From: Mesorhizobium tianshanense
GTDB lineage: Bacteria; Pseudomonadota; Alphaproteobacteria; Rhizobiales; Rhizobiaceae
DNA length: 48,619 nucleotides
Direction: 5' to 3'
Assembly: GCF_007830515.1 (NCBI RefSeq)
Contig: NZ_VLKT01000052.1
Span: 1-48,619, forward strand
The position numbers and the translations under genes are program-made. The notes beneath the pieces were generated by a model that was not told the DNA's origin, did not search any database, and was given only the letters and a program-made list of their open reading frames with translations. How positions within the stretch are numbered: the first letter of the stretch is position 1; every line of letters begins with the position of its first letter. This document shows, one piece after another, positions 1 to 8,388 of this stretch.

Positions 1-175
1 ACAGCGGCCCCGTCTCGAACACGACCCGCCAGGCATACGGTGCGCGCTTGCGGATCACCGCCGCGAGCAGTTGCGGGTCGGACGCGCACTTGCCCCGCCA
101 AATCCTCTTGCCGTCCTGCCGGATCGAAATTGCCGTCTCTTTTATGGATACGTCGAGACCGATATACTGCTTCAT
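1..175 (-). CDS. IS110-family transposase, N-terminal part
   Basis: The first 58 residues are readable and begin MKQYIGLDVSIKETAISI, the typical opening of an IS110-type DEDD transposase. Asp8 in GLDVS and Glu54 in FETGP fit the first two acidic residues of the RuvC-like catalytic domain. The rest, including the serine-containing C-terminal domain, lies beyond the left edge of the window. The 274 bases between this start and the next gene (176-449) hold nothing else I can identify; part may be the upstream end of the element, but IS110 elements usually lack clear inverted repeats, so no boundary is proposed. The family call is confident; whether the copy is intact cannot be judged. Confidence 0.85.
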   Translation of the reverse strand, partial: MKQYIGLDVSIKETAISIRQDGKRIWRGKCASDPQLLAAVIRKRAPYAWRVVFETGPL

Positions 176-449
176 GGCTGTCCTCCGTTCGATGCCTGGG
201 CCCGGTGTCCATCGTGAGCCCGTTCTTCATCCTAGCGGGGGACAGCCAGCCGGCTAGAGCTCCGAACATCGCCGCCACAGCTTTGGTGGCCACCGCTCCC
301 GCGATTACGTCATGTTCGTTCTTCGGCCCTTTTCGGTTGTTCAATGATACGCGTCGCGATGGCTGGTTATGGCGCAATCACGCCATTCCGGCAGATATGA
401 AAGGCAAAGTCCCACCCAACCTTGCCGTTCCGAGGCCAGGCTTTCACCA

Positions 450-1304
450 CTAGGCGCCTGCCTTCTTCCAGCCGTTCTTGATGTGCTTGTAGCCTTCGCG
501 ATAAACGGCTTCCGGGCTTTCGGAAAAATCGCGCCACACCTTGGTGGCCGCCGCCAGATCTTTCAGCGAGCGACCGAAGGCTTCGATCGTCAGCCAGTCG
601 TCATAGCCGTTCTTGCGGATGGCCGAAAACGTCTCTTTCCACGGGATGTGGCCGCGCCCAGGCACGCCGCGATCATTCTCCGAAATATGGATATGGACGA
701 CATTCCTGCGGTTGCGCGTATAGGCGTTAATCGGGTCGGCCTCCTCGATATTGGCGTGGAAGGTGTCATACATCGCCTTGATGTGCGGACGGTTGATTGC
801 GTCGATATGCTCCGACAGATCGTCCATCGTGTTGAGCAGGTAGCACTCGAAGCGATTGAGTGCCTCCAACCCGATGGTGACGTTTTTCTTGCCGGCATGG
901 TCGCCGATGGCGCGTTGCGAGGCAACCGAGCGCTTCTTCTCCGCCGCCGTCGGCCCACTGCCGGAGAAGGCGCCGAGCGTCGAATGCAGCGGGCCGCTCA
1001 ACGTTTTGGCGCCAAGCGCTTGTGAGCAGTCGATCGCCCATTTCATATAGTCGATGCCGGCCTTGCGCGTTGAGCCATCGGCCGAGATCAAGTTCATCGC
1101 TGGATCGCCCATGGCCGAAACGGCGGTGCGCTCCAGTCCAATGCGGTCGAGCAGTTCGCCAAGTTTTGTGTAGTCGTCCGGCGTGCCGGCAAAGATCGGT
1201 ATCTCGACGCCATCGAAGCCAGTCGCCTTGATATCCCTGAGCAACGGCTCGTGTTTCTTCGACACGGCCGTCGTCCATAAGAACATGCACATGCCGATTT
1301 TCAT
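450..1304 (-). CDS. sugar phosphate isomerase/epimerase, D-tagatose 3-epimerase-like
   Basis: This 284-residue protein has the xylose-isomerase-like TIM barrel fold of the AP_endonuc_2 family. The four metal and catalytic residues of D-tagatose/D-psicose/L-ribulose 3-epimerases are all present at the expected spacing: Glu147 (GLEALNRFE), Asp180 (MYDTFHANIEE), His206 (HIHISEN) and Glu241 (TIEAF). They are exactly co-numbered with those of the enzyme at 41847-42740. C-3 epimerisation of a free ketose is therefore likely, but the substrate is unknown. It is the last gene of a minus-strand operon behind the dehydrogenase (38-base gap) and a second epimerase-like gene. A strong GGGGAGG ribosome site supports the start. 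Confidence 0.85.
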   Translation of the reverse strand: MKIGMCMFLWTTAVSKKHEPLLRDIKATGFDGVEIPIFAGTPDDYTKLGELLDRIGLERTAVSAMGDPAMNLISADGSTRKAGIDYMKWAIDCSQALGAKTLSGPLHSTLGAFSGSGPTAAEKKRSVASQRAIGDHAGKKNVTIGLEALNRFECYLLNTMDDLSEHIDAINRPHIKAMYDTFHANIEEADPINAYTRNRRNVVHIHISENDRGVPGRGHIPWKETFSAIRKNGYDDWLTIEAFGRSLKDLAAATKVWRDFSESPEAVYREGYKHIKNGWKKAGA

Positions 1305-1342
1305 CGACGCCCCCTCCCCTTTGATCCCTTCCGCTTGTTAAA

Positions 1343-2530
1343 TCAGAGCTTCGTCCAGGCCCCGTTCTTCTTCGAAGACTTCACGCAGGCCTCGATGAAC
1401 GCCATGCCTTCGACGCCGTCCTGGATGGTCGGGAAGATGACATCCTTAGCCGGCTTGCCGCCTTTGCGGCGCGCCGCGCGGATGGCGCGGGCCGCCTCCT
1501 GGTAGATGTTGGCGAAACCTTCGAGATAGCCTTCCGGATGGCCTGAGGGAACACGGCTGACGCGCCCAGCGACGGGCAGCGCGCCGGCGCCATTTCGGGT
1601 GATCAACTGCTTCGGCTTGCCGAATGGCGTATACCAGAGATAGTTCGGGTCGGCCTGCACCCATTCGAGCCCGCCCTTCGTGCCGTAGATGCGCAGCTTC
1701 AGCCCATTCTCGTGGCCGGGGGCAACCTGGCTCGCCCACAACATGCCCTTGGCCGGGTGCGACTTGCCGACTGGCTTGAAGCGCAGCATCACGTTGACAT
1801 TGTCATCGAGCTGCCGCCCCGGCACGAAGGCGTCGAGATCTGCGGATAGCGAATCGAGTTCCAACCCGGAGACGAAGCGCGCCAGATTATAGGCATGCGT
1901 GCCGATGTCGCCCAAAGCACCGCCCGCACCCGCCTGCTTGGGATCGGAGCGCCAGGCCGCCTGCTTCTGGCCGGTGGCGGCAAGGTCCTCGGTCAGCCAG
2001 TCCTGCGGATATTCCGACTGCACGATGCGGATGTCGCCAAGCTGGCCCTTGGCCACCATCTCGCGCGCTTGCCGTATCATCGGATAGGCGGTGTAGTTGT
2101 GGGTGAGGACGAAGACCTTGCCGGTCTTTTCGACCAATGCTGCCAGCCTCTTCGCTTCCGCAAGCGTCGTCGCCAGCGGCTTGTCGCAAATGACGTGGAT
2201 GCCAGCCTCGAGAAAAGCCTTCGCCGCCGGTACGTGCACATTGTTGGGCGTGACGATGGCCACCGCCTCGATGCCGTCCGGCCGCTTGGCCTCGGCCTTG
2301 GCCATCTCGGCGAAGGAGCCGTAGCTGCGCGTCGGATCGAGCCCGAGTTCCGCGGCCGATGCCTTGGCACGCGCCGGATCCGACGACAGGGCGCCGGCCA
2401 CCAGCACGAACTCATTGTCCATGCGCGCCGCGACCCGGTGCACCGCACCGATGAAGGCGCCTTGCCCGCCGCCGACCATGCCGTAGCGGATCGGGCCGCC
2501 TCCCGTTTCCGACTTCGATGCGCCGACCAT
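1343..2530 (-). CDS. Gfo/Idh/MocA-family oxidoreductase
   Basis: This is a 395-residue NAD(P)-dependent sugar or polyol dehydrogenase. The N-terminal Rossmann fold has GMVGGGQGAFIG at about residues 17-28. The family's E-K-P motif appears as CDKP with Lys117. The second domain carries GDIGTHAYNL with Asp208 and His212, the usual proton-relay residues. Such enzymes oxidise sugars, inositols or glycosides, often to 3-keto products. It sits between two TIM-barrel epimerase genes, as in inositol and keto-glycoside pathways, so oxidation followed by isomerisation is a fair inference. The start is supported by AGGAGA upstream. The substrate cannot be read from the sequence. Confidence 0.88.
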   Translation of the reverse strand: MVGASKSETGGGPIRYGMVGGGQGAFIGAVHRVAARMDNEFVLVAGALSSDPARAKASAAELGLDPTRSYGSFAEMAKAEAKRPDGIEAVAIVTPNNVHVPAAKAFLEAGIHVICDKPLATTLAEAKRLAALVEKTGKVFVLTHNYTAYPMIRQAREMVAKGQLGDIRIVQSEYPQDWLTEDLAATGQKQAAWRSDPKQAGAGGALGDIGTHAYNLARFVSGLELDSLSADLDAFVPGRQLDDNVNVMLRFKPVGKSHPAKGMLWASQVAPGHENGLKLRIYGTKGGLEWVQADPNYLWYTPFGKPKQLITRNGAGALPVAGRVSRVPSGHPEGYLEGFANIYQEAARAIRAARRKGGKPAKDVIFPTIQDGVEGMAFIEACVKSSKKNGAWTKL

Positions 2531-2551
2531 GATTTTCTCCTAGCTGTTGCT

Positions 2552-2678
2552 TACCTCCCCCTTGAGGGGAGGTCGATCCGCGCAGCGGATCGGGTGGGGT
2601 CGCCGGGCGTGGAGCTCGATATGAACCGACCCCACCCGGCCCTTCGGGCTTCCCCTCCCCTCGAGAGGGAGGGGAAGC
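2552..2678. repeat. palindromic intergenic repeat
   Basis: Nested inverted repeats fill the gap between the two minus-strand genes. There is a hairpin of ACCTCCCC and GGGGAGGT near 2553-2573, GGGTGGGGTCG at 2591-2601 opposite CGACCCCACCC at 2628-2638, and a second hairpin of CCCTCCCCTC and GAGAGGGAGGGG near 2653-2674. This matches the type of dispersed palindromic element common between rhizobial genes. It lies inside an operon, so it may act as an mRNA processing or attenuation structure; that role is inference. Confidence 0.75.
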
Positions 2679-2682
2679 CGCT

Positions 2683-3738
2683 TCAAATTCCCATCATGGC
2701 GCGCAGCACCTTCTTGTCTGTCGCGCCGCCGGCGAAATCGTCGAATGCCTTTTCCGTCACCCTGATGATGTGGTGCTGGATGAACGGAGCGCCTTCGGCC
2801 GCCCCGTCCTCCGGATGCTTCAGGCAGCACTCCCATTCCAGCACCGCCCATGAATCGTAGTCATACTGGGCGAGCTTGGAGAAGATGCCGCCGAAATCCA
2901 CCTGTCCATCGCCGAGCGAGCGGAAGCGTCCGGCCCGGTTCGTCCAACTCTGGTAACCCGAATAGACGCCTTGCCGGCCGGTCGGATTGAACTCGGCATC
3001 CTTGACGTGGAACGCCTTGATCCGCTCGTGGTAGATGTCGATGAAGTCGAGATAGTCGAGTTGCTGCAGCAGGAAATGCGACGGGTCGTAATTGATGTTG
3101 CAGCGCTTGTGGCCGCCGACAGCGTCGAGGAACATCTCGAAGGTCGCGCCGTCGAACACGTCCTCTCCTGGATGGATCTCGTAGCCGAGATCGACGCCAT
3201 TGTCCTCATAGACGTCGAGGATCGGCTTCCAGCGTTTTCCCAGTTCGGAAAACGCTTCCTCGATCAATCCCGCCGGCCGTTGCGGCCAAGGATAAAGGTA
3301 GGGAAAAGCCAGTGCTCCGCAAAAGGATACCGACGCCTTGAGCCCGAGATTCTTCGAAGCCTTGGCGCCGAACTGCATCTGTTCGACCGCCCATTGCTGC
3401 CTGGCTTTGGGATTGTTGTGCACCGTCGGCGGCGCGAAGCCGTCGAACTGCGCGTCATAGGCCGGATGCACCGCCACCAACTGCCCCTGCAGGTGTGTCG
3501 ACAGCTCGGTGATCTCGACGCCGGCGTCAGTGCAGATGCCCTTCACCTCGTCGCAATAGGCCTGGGAAGACGCCGCCTTCTCGAGGTCGAACAGCCGGCT
3601 GTCCCAGGTCGGGATCTGCACGCCCTTGTAGCCCAGCCCGGCCGCCCATTTGGTGATCGATGGCAGCGAATTGAACGGTGCGGCATCGCCCGCGAACTGC
3701 GCCAGAAACAGTCCGGGACCCTTCATCGTCGACGGCAT
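2683..3738 (-). CDS. sugar phosphate isomerase/epimerase, TIM barrel
   Basis: This 351-residue AP_endonuc_2-type TIM barrel is longer than the usual 280-300 residues of 3-epimerases. The four-ligand set is recognisable: Glu187 (YEIHPGED), Asp218 (NYDPSH), His244 (FHVKDAE) and Glu301 (VLEWEC). The NYDPSH and FHVKD blocks are typical of the longer subgroup that accompanies Gfo/Idh dehydrogenases. It is the first gene of the minus-strand operon that continues with the dehydrogenase and the shorter epimerase. Its promoter region is shared with the divergent epimerase at 4133 and contains two palindromic operator candidates. The precise reaction is unknown. Confidence 0.85.
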   Translation of the reverse strand: MPSTMKGPGLFLAQFAGDAAPFNSLPSITKWAAGLGYKGVQIPTWDSRLFDLEKAASSQAYCDEVKGICTDAGVEITELSTHLQGQLVAVHPAYDAQFDGFAPPTVHNNPKARQQWAVEQMQFGAKASKNLGLKASVSFCGALAFPYLYPWPQRPAGLIEEAFSELGKRWKPILDVYEDNGVDLGYEIHPGEDVFDGATFEMFLDAVGGHKRCNINYDPSHFLLQQLDYLDFIDIYHERIKAFHVKDAEFNPTGRQGVYSGYQSWTNRAGRFRSLGDGQVDFGGIFSKLAQYDYDSWAVLEWECCLKHPEDGAAEGAPFIQHHIIRVTEKAFDDFAGGATDKKVLRAMMGI

Positions 3739-3836
3739 CGATATCCTCCCTAATTATCCATGACCAAGCATAGCGCCGATTGAAAGCAGGGCCAGCCTCT
3801 TTGGTCTTTTCGTACAGTGCGCTGCGCACCGCTATT

Positions 3837-3849
3837 CTGGTATTACCAA
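3837..3849. promoter_or_regulatory. putative GntR operator CTGGTATTACCAA
   Basis: The 11-mer TGGTATTACCA is an inverted repeat, 99 bases upstream of the minus-strand start at 3738. It resembles sites of FCD-type GntR regulators such as ExuR/UxuR (core TTGGTATACCAA). The identical 13-mer occurs at 18973-18985 before the carbohydrate ABC importer. A half-like site, TCTGGTCAAGTCA, follows at about 3859. The in-window GntR at 6251 is the natural candidate regulator. Confidence 0.6.
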
Positions 3850-4016
3850 ATGTCAAAATCTGGTCAAGTCATCTGACTTGCCTTCCGAAGCCTGCAACTA
3901 TGCCGAGTTATGCCGCATATTGCAATATAATCAATGCTGTAAACAGGGATCTGAGCAGCACTTCAGCACTTCTTGCCGTCCAGATGAAATTGCTGTAGAC
4001 CTCCTTACAGGCCCAA

Positions 4017-4029
4017 TTGGTCGAACCAG
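4017..4029. promoter_or_regulatory. putative GntR operator TTGGTCGAACCAG
   Basis: This is a second palindrome of the same TGGT-N3-ACCA type in the 394-base divergent promoter region, 103 bases before the plus-strand start at 4133. The core TGGTCGAACCA recurs at 19150-19160. Nothing else in 3739-4132 was recognised. Confidence 0.55.
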
Positions 4030-4132
4030 TTTACAAAAATGCTGGAGCGCCTTGGGGAGGAATCACGCAACGCACTCTGGTGGAGCGCGTCACGGGCGAA
4101 TTGTTATAGGCGAATTCTGGGAAGGACAGACC

Positions 4133-5020
4133 ATGCATCTTTCGACGCACAACTGGATGCGGGCGGAACCGTTGGAGACGACGCTCAGGCGCATCAAGAA
4201 ATTCGGCTATGAATCGATCGAGATTTCCGGTGAACCCGAGCAGTACAAGACCAATGAGACGCGTGCGCTGCTGAAGGAGCACGGCATCCGCTGCTGGGGG
4301 GCGGTGACGTTGATGCTGGGCGAACGCAACCTGGCCGCCAAGGACCAGGGTCAGCGCGAGCGCTCCGTGCAGTATGTCAAGGACGTGCTGACCATGGTGA
4401 GCGAACTCGACGGCGAGATCATCACGCTCGTTCCCGCCACCGTCGGCAAGGTGGTGCCGGACGGCACCGAGGCGGAAGAATGGAAATGGGTGGTCGACGC
4501 CACCAGGGAATGCTTCACCCATGCCAAAAAGGTGGGCGTCAAGATCGCGGTCGAGCCGCTCAACCGCTTCGAGACCTATCTGTTCAACCGCGGCGCCCAG
4601 GCGCTGGCGCTGGCCGATGCGGTCAGCCCCGAATGCGGCGTCTGCCTCGACGCCTACCACATCCATATGGAAGAGTTTAACGTCTACGACGCCATCCGCC
4701 AGGTCGGCAAGCGCCTGTTCGACTTCCACGTGGCCGACAACAACCGCTTCGCCGCCGGCCTCGGACAGATCGACTGGCCGAAGATCGTCGGCACGCTGAA
4801 GGAAGTTGGTTACGACGGCGCGCTGACCAACGAGTTCGTCGCCCCCGTCGACCGCACGCCGGCCGCTCCCTATCCCGACATGGTCGAGCGCAATCCGGTC
4901 GACATCTCGCCGGAGCAGCTCAAATTCATCCAGGACCACGGTTCCAGCGTACTGACGGAAAAGTTCTACACCGATCAGATGCGCATCAACGCCGAAACGC
5001 TGCTGCCGCTGATCAAGTAG
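4133..5020 (+). CDS. sugar phosphate isomerase/epimerase, D-tagatose 3-epimerase-like
   Basis: This is a 295-residue TIM-barrel enzyme. The reading frame is open further upstream, but the ATG at 4133 is preceded by GGGAAGGA and gives the correct family N-terminus (MHLSTHNWMR). The metal ligands and acid/base residues are Glu141 (VEPLNRFE), Asp173 (CLDAYHIHMEE), His199 (FDFHVADNN) and Glu234 (TNEFV). It is the third epimerase-like protein in 4.6 kb and opens the plus-strand arm of the locus, followed by the enolase-superfamily gene after 52 bases. Operators at 3837 and 4017 probably control it. The substrate is unknown. Confidence 0.87.
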   Translation: MHLSTHNWMRAEPLETTLRRIKKFGYESIEISGEPEQYKTNETRALLKEHGIRCWGAVTLMLGERNLAAKDQGQRERSVQYVKDVLTMVSELDGEIITLVPATVGKVVPDGTEAEEWKWVVDATRECFTHAKKVGVKIAVEPLNRFETYLFNRGAQALALADAVSPECGVCLDAYHIHMEEFNVYDAIRQVGKRLFDFHVADNNRFAAGLGQIDWPKIVGTLKEVGYDGALTNEFVAPVDRTPAAPYPDMVERNPVDISPEQLKFIQDHGSSVLTEKFYTDQMRINAETLLPLIK

Positions 5021-5072
5021 TCGATCCGTTTGGGAATGAGCCCTTCCGCCCTGACTGGCGGCTGGGCCGGGG

Positions 5073-6248
5073 ATGAACATGCGCATCAAGACGGTCCAAG
5101 CCTGGTGGGTCCGCATACCGATCGAGGCCGCGAAGCAGCACCGCAGCGACTTCGGCCAGGTGACGACGTTCGACGCCGCCATCCTGCGCATCGAGACCAA
5201 CGATGGGCTGGTCGGCTGGGGCGAAGGCAAGAACGCCGCCGGCAGCGCCGGCAGCTATGGCGCCCTCGTCCATATGCTGAACAATGAAGTTGGCCCGCAG
5301 CTGATCGGCTGCGATCCGGCCGACATCGGGGTGATCTGGGAGATGCTCTACAATGGCGTGCGCCACGACAGTGCCGCGCAAAATGGCCACGCCATGCCGC
5401 AACTGGCGCGGCGCGGCATCAGCGTCGCCGCGATCAGCGCCGTCGACATCGCGCTATGGGATATTCTGGGCAAGTCGCTGGGGGTTCCGGTTTGGCGGCT
5501 GCTCGGCGGCCGCAAGCTCGACCGCATGCCGGCCTATGCTTCCGGCGGCTGGGCCTCCACCGAGGCGATCGGCGACCAGTTGAAATCCTATATCGCCAAG
5601 GGCGGCTTCAAGGCGCTGAAGATGCGTGTCGGCGCGATGGACGGCGCTCCGCACATTTCCGCCGCCCGCGTCCGCGCCGCAAGACAGGCGCTCGGCCCCG
5701 ACGTCGAGCTGATGGTCGATGCGCATGGCACCTATACGGTGGCGGAAGCCAAGCGCTTCATCCATCTCGCCGGCGATCTCGATCTGGCCTGGTTCGAGGA
5801 GCCGGTCATTGCCGACGACAAGCCAGGGATGGCCGAAGTGCGGGCGTCCGGCTCCATCCCGATCGCCACCGGCGAAAGCGAAGCGACGCGCTATGCCTTC
5901 CGCGACCTCGCCACGCTCAAGGCGGCCGATATCTTCCAGCCTGACCCCGCCTTTTGCGGCGGCATCAGCGAGGCGATGAAGATCGGCACCATCGCCAGCG
6001 CCTTCAATCTGCGCTTCGCGCCGCATCTGTGGGCCGGCGCGCCTTGCTTCTTTGCCGGGCTCCATGTCTGTGCCGCCTCGCCGGCGAGCTTCACCGTCGA
6101 ATATTCGCTCGGCGCCAACCCGATGATCCACGACCTGGTCGAGGAGACTGTCGAAGCAAAGGACGGTATGATAGCGATCCCCGAAAAGCCCGGACTGGGA
6201 TTCACCCTTTCGGAACGGTTCCTGGAGGCGCACGCGCTACGCGGCTGA
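5073..6248 (+). CDS. mandelate racemase/muconate lactonizing enzyme family protein
   Basis: This 391-residue enolase-superfamily enzyme most likely dehydrates a sugar acid. The Mg2+ ligands are Asp216 (MVDAHG), a Glu of FEEP (241-244) and Glu268 (ATGES). A KMRV motif supplies Lys183 and Arg185 at the end of the second strand. Asp291 (FQPD) and His318 (APHLW) form a His-Asp dyad as in the mandelate racemase subgroup, whose members dehydrate galactarate, gluconate and similar acids. An in-frame ATG at 5079 is an equally possible start. The GntR gene follows after 2 bases. Product specificity cannot be assigned. Confidence 0.88.
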   Translation: MNMRIKTVQAWWVRIPIEAAKQHRSDFGQVTTFDAAILRIETNDGLVGWGEGKNAAGSAGSYGALVHMLNNEVGPQLIGCDPADIGVIWEMLYNGVRHDSAAQNGHAMPQLARRGISVAAISAVDIALWDILGKSLGVPVWRLLGGRKLDRMPAYASGGWASTEAIGDQLKSYIAKGGFKALKMRVGAMDGAPHISAARVRAARQALGPDVELMVDAHGTYTVAEAKRFIHLAGDLDLAWFEEPVIADDKPGMAEVRASGSIPIATGESEATRYAFRDLATLKAADIFQPDPAFCGGISEAMKIGTIASAFNLRFAPHLWAGAPCFFAGLHVCAASPASFTVEYSLGANPMIHDLVEETVEAKDGMIAIPEKPGLGFTLSERFLEAHALRG

Positions 6249-6250
6249 TC

Positions 6251-6967
6251 ATGAAAGAAAAGAACCTTCTCGCGGAACTCGCCGCCCATCTGTTCTCCCA
6301 CTCCGACAAGGCGACGGGCCGAACGCCGTCGGAGCGAGAACTGGCGGAGCATTTTGCGGTCAGCCGCGGCCAGATCCGCGAGGCGCTGGCCATCCTCGAA
6401 GCCATGCGCATCGTCGAGCGCCGGGCCAAATCCGGAATCTACATCGACACCAAGCAGGCCAGCGTCGAGGCGATGGCGCTGTTCGCGCGAGCCGGCCTGC
6501 CGCTCGATCCGATCCAGATCTACGAGACGGTCGAATTGCGCAAGATCCATGAGATCAAGGCGGCCGAGCTTGCCTGCTCGCGCGCCACCGAGGAAAATTT
6601 CGAACGGCTGCGCGAGATCCTGAAGGCTTCGGAAGAGCGCATTGCGGCAGGCGAGGGCCTCGCCAAGGAGGATCGCGAGTTTCACCTCGAGATCGTGCGG
6701 GCAACCAAGAACAGCGTTTTTCACAACATATGCAGCGTCTACTACATGATGGGCGAGCAACGCCTGCCGATCTATTTCAACGATCCAGAACGCAACGTGC
6801 GCTCGCATGCCGAGCACATCCAGATCTACGAGGCGCTGCTGCGCCGCGACGGCAATCTCGCCCAGGCGCTGATGAGCGCCCATCTGCAAGGTGCGGAGAG
6901 CTACTGGAAAGGCCTGATCGAGGGCGGCGGGGCGGAACCTCACAGCCCGGCGCTCGAACAGGTCTGA
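6251..6967 (+). CDS. GntR-family transcriptional regulator, FCD domain
   Basis: This 238-residue regulator has an N-terminal winged helix (about residues 25-65, TPSERELAEHFAVSRGQIRE) and a C-terminal FCD ligand-binding domain. Likely metal residues there are Asp141, His145, His189 and His211. The start is the ATG two bases after the dehydratase stop; the frame extends far upstream inside that gene but without family similarity. FCD regulators usually repress sugar-acid or organic-acid genes through short palindromes. TGGT-N3-ACCA sites at 3837, 4017, 18972 and 19148 fit such a role, so it probably controls both arms of this locus and the distant ABC importer; this is inference. Confidence 0.88.
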   Translation: MKEKNLLAELAAHLFSHSDKATGRTPSERELAEHFAVSRGQIREALAILEAMRIVERRAKSGIYIDTKQASVEAMALFARAGLPLDPIQIYETVELRKIHEIKAAELACSRATEENFERLREILKASEERIAAGEGLAKEDREFHLEIVRATKNSVFHNICSVYYMMGEQRLPIYFNDPERNVRSHAEHIQIYEALLRRDGNLAQALMSAHLQGAESYWKGLIEGGGAEPHSPALEQV

Positions 6968-6968
6968 T

Positions 6969-7949
6969 ATGCCCAAGATCCTGTCGACGCACACGCTGCA
7001 CCCGCGCGCCTCCGCCATGCTGACTGGTGCCGGCGACCTCGTTGTCGCCTCCGCCCTCGATGCGGGCACGCTGGCCGCCGAGGCGAGGGACGCCGATATC
7101 ATCATCGTTCGCGCGCCGCTGCCATCAGCGCTTTTCGAAGGGGCGACGAAGCTCAGGGCCGCAATCCGCCACGGCGCCGGGCTCGACATGGTCCCGATGG
7201 AAGCGGCCAACGCAGCCGGCGTGCTGGTGGCCAACGTGCCGGCGGTCAATGCACGTTCGGTCGCCGAATATGTGATGTTCGCGGCCCTGGCGCTGCTTCG
7301 TCGTTTCCGCATGGTGGACCGCGACCTGCGGGCGAAAGGCTGGCTGGCCGGCCGCGACCACACCATTCTTGCCAGCGAGCTCGCCGGCAAGACAATCGGC
7401 ATTGTCGGCCTCGGCGCCATCGGACGGGCCGTCGGCCATATCGCGGCGCATGGTTTCGACCTGAACGTGGTGGCGACGACGCGCAGCATGGGGCCAGCGC
7501 CGGACAGGGTCGGCTTCCTGTCGATCGACGCGCTGGTCGAGCAGAGCGACATCATCGTTCTGTGCTGCCCGCTGACGGCGGAGACGCGCGGATTGATGAG
7601 CCGCGAGCGCATCGCCCGGATGAAGCCGGATGCGCTGCTGATCAATATTTCGCGCGGGCCGGTGATCGACGACGACGCGCTGATCGAAGCGCTGCAAAAG
7701 GGCCGTATCGGCGGTGCTGCGCTCGATGTCTTTGCGACGCAGCCGCTGCCTTCGGATCATCCCTATTTCAGCTTCGATAATGTCATCGTCACCCCGCACA
7801 TGGCCGGCATCACCGAACAGTCGATGATGCGCATGGGCGTCGGTTCGGCTGCTGAAACCTTGCTGGTGCTGGCCAACAAATTGCCGGTCAATCTGCGCAA
7901 TCCCGAAGTGGTCGAGCACTACCGGCGGCGGTTTCCGGCCGACGCATAG
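6969..7949 (+). CDS. D-2-hydroxyacid dehydrogenase (NAD-binding), atypical active site
   Basis: This 326-residue protein has the D-isomer-specific 2-hydroxyacid dehydrogenase fold. The NAD-binding motif GLGAIG is at 147-152, the substrate-binding Arg is Arg229 (NISRGP) and the catalytic His is His277 (TPHMAG). The acid partner, normally Glu in the E-P motif, is replaced by Gln258 (VFATQPLP). Arg229-Gln258-His277 has the spacing of the Arg-Gln-His set of NAD formate dehydrogenase, though the length and N-terminus do not suggest that enzyme. It starts one base after the GntR stop, so it belongs to the same operon and may reduce or oxidise a 2-keto or 2-hydroxy acid intermediate. Confidence 0.85.
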   Translation: MPKILSTHTLHPRASAMLTGAGDLVVASALDAGTLAAEARDADIIIVRAPLPSALFEGATKLRAAIRHGAGLDMVPMEAANAAGVLVANVPAVNARSVAEYVMFAALALLRRFRMVDRDLRAKGWLAGRDHTILASELAGKTIGIVGLGAIGRAVGHIAAHGFDLNVVATTRSMGPAPDRVGFLSIDALVEQSDIIVLCCPLTAETRGLMSRERIARMKPDALLINISRGPVIDDDALIEALQKGRIGGAALDVFATQPLPSDHPYFSFDNVIVTPHMAGITEQSMMRMGVGSAAETLLVLANKLPVNLRNPEVVEHYRRRFPADA

Positions 7950-7991
7950 CGCCACCGCCGTTTCGCCCCATTTCTCCATGACGCTGAGCCC

Positions 7992-8378
7992 ATGCTTGTT
8001 CTTCGCCGCACGCCGCTGCCTGCTACCATCTTTTCGATCTGCGCCCTGCCCTCGGTCGCTGCGGCCGAGAGCAGTTATGTCTATTGCGACAACGGCCTGC
8101 GCTGTGTGATGGCGCCCTGTCCGTCGAACAGCGCGCTCGATCTTGCCACGGGCAAGATCATCAAGGGCGTGTCGATCGACATCGATGGGTTGCCGCAGGA
8201 GGACAAGGCGCTCGATCTCTCGGACAAGCTCTACGCCGGCAAGGTCGTCGTTGTCGGCTCCATCGAGAACCGGACCCAGACCCTCAACGGCAAGCAATAC
8301 ACTCTGCCCTGGCTGGTCGCTACCGGTATCGAACGCGCGTCCAGGAACAGCGAACGCGGCCACTGTTCGTCGCACTGA
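7992..8378 (+). CDS. secreted hypothetical protein with conserved cysteines
   Basis: This 128-residue protein was not recognised. Its N-terminus (LRRTPLPATIFSICALPSVAAAES) looks like a Sec signal peptide cleaved near AAA-ES. The mature part begins with a cysteine cluster (YVYCDNGLRCVMAPC), suggesting disulphides in the periplasm, followed by a segment rich in beta-type residues and a final Cys near the end. It lies alone, 42 bases after the dehydrogenase and convergent with the amidase. It is a plausible gene because of the signal peptide and codon use, but has no assigned function. Confidence 0.65.
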   Translation: MLVLRRTPLPATIFSICALPSVAAAESSYVYCDNGLRCVMAPCPSNSALDLATGKIIKGVSIDIDGLPQEDKALDLSDKLYAGKVVVVGSIENRTQTLNGKQYTLPWLVATGIERASRNSERGHCSSH

Positions 8379-8388
8379 CGTCCCATCC

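Noticed and set aside
40..453. Plus-strand open frame across the left edge
   Set aside because: It is antisense to the IS110 transposase start and has no recognisable protein features.
5891..7645. Long open frame on the minus strand opposite the dehydratase, GntR and dehydrogenase genes
   Set aside because: It is Arg/Ala/Ser-rich without any domain, and lies antisense to three well-recognised genes; typical of GC-rich shadow frames.
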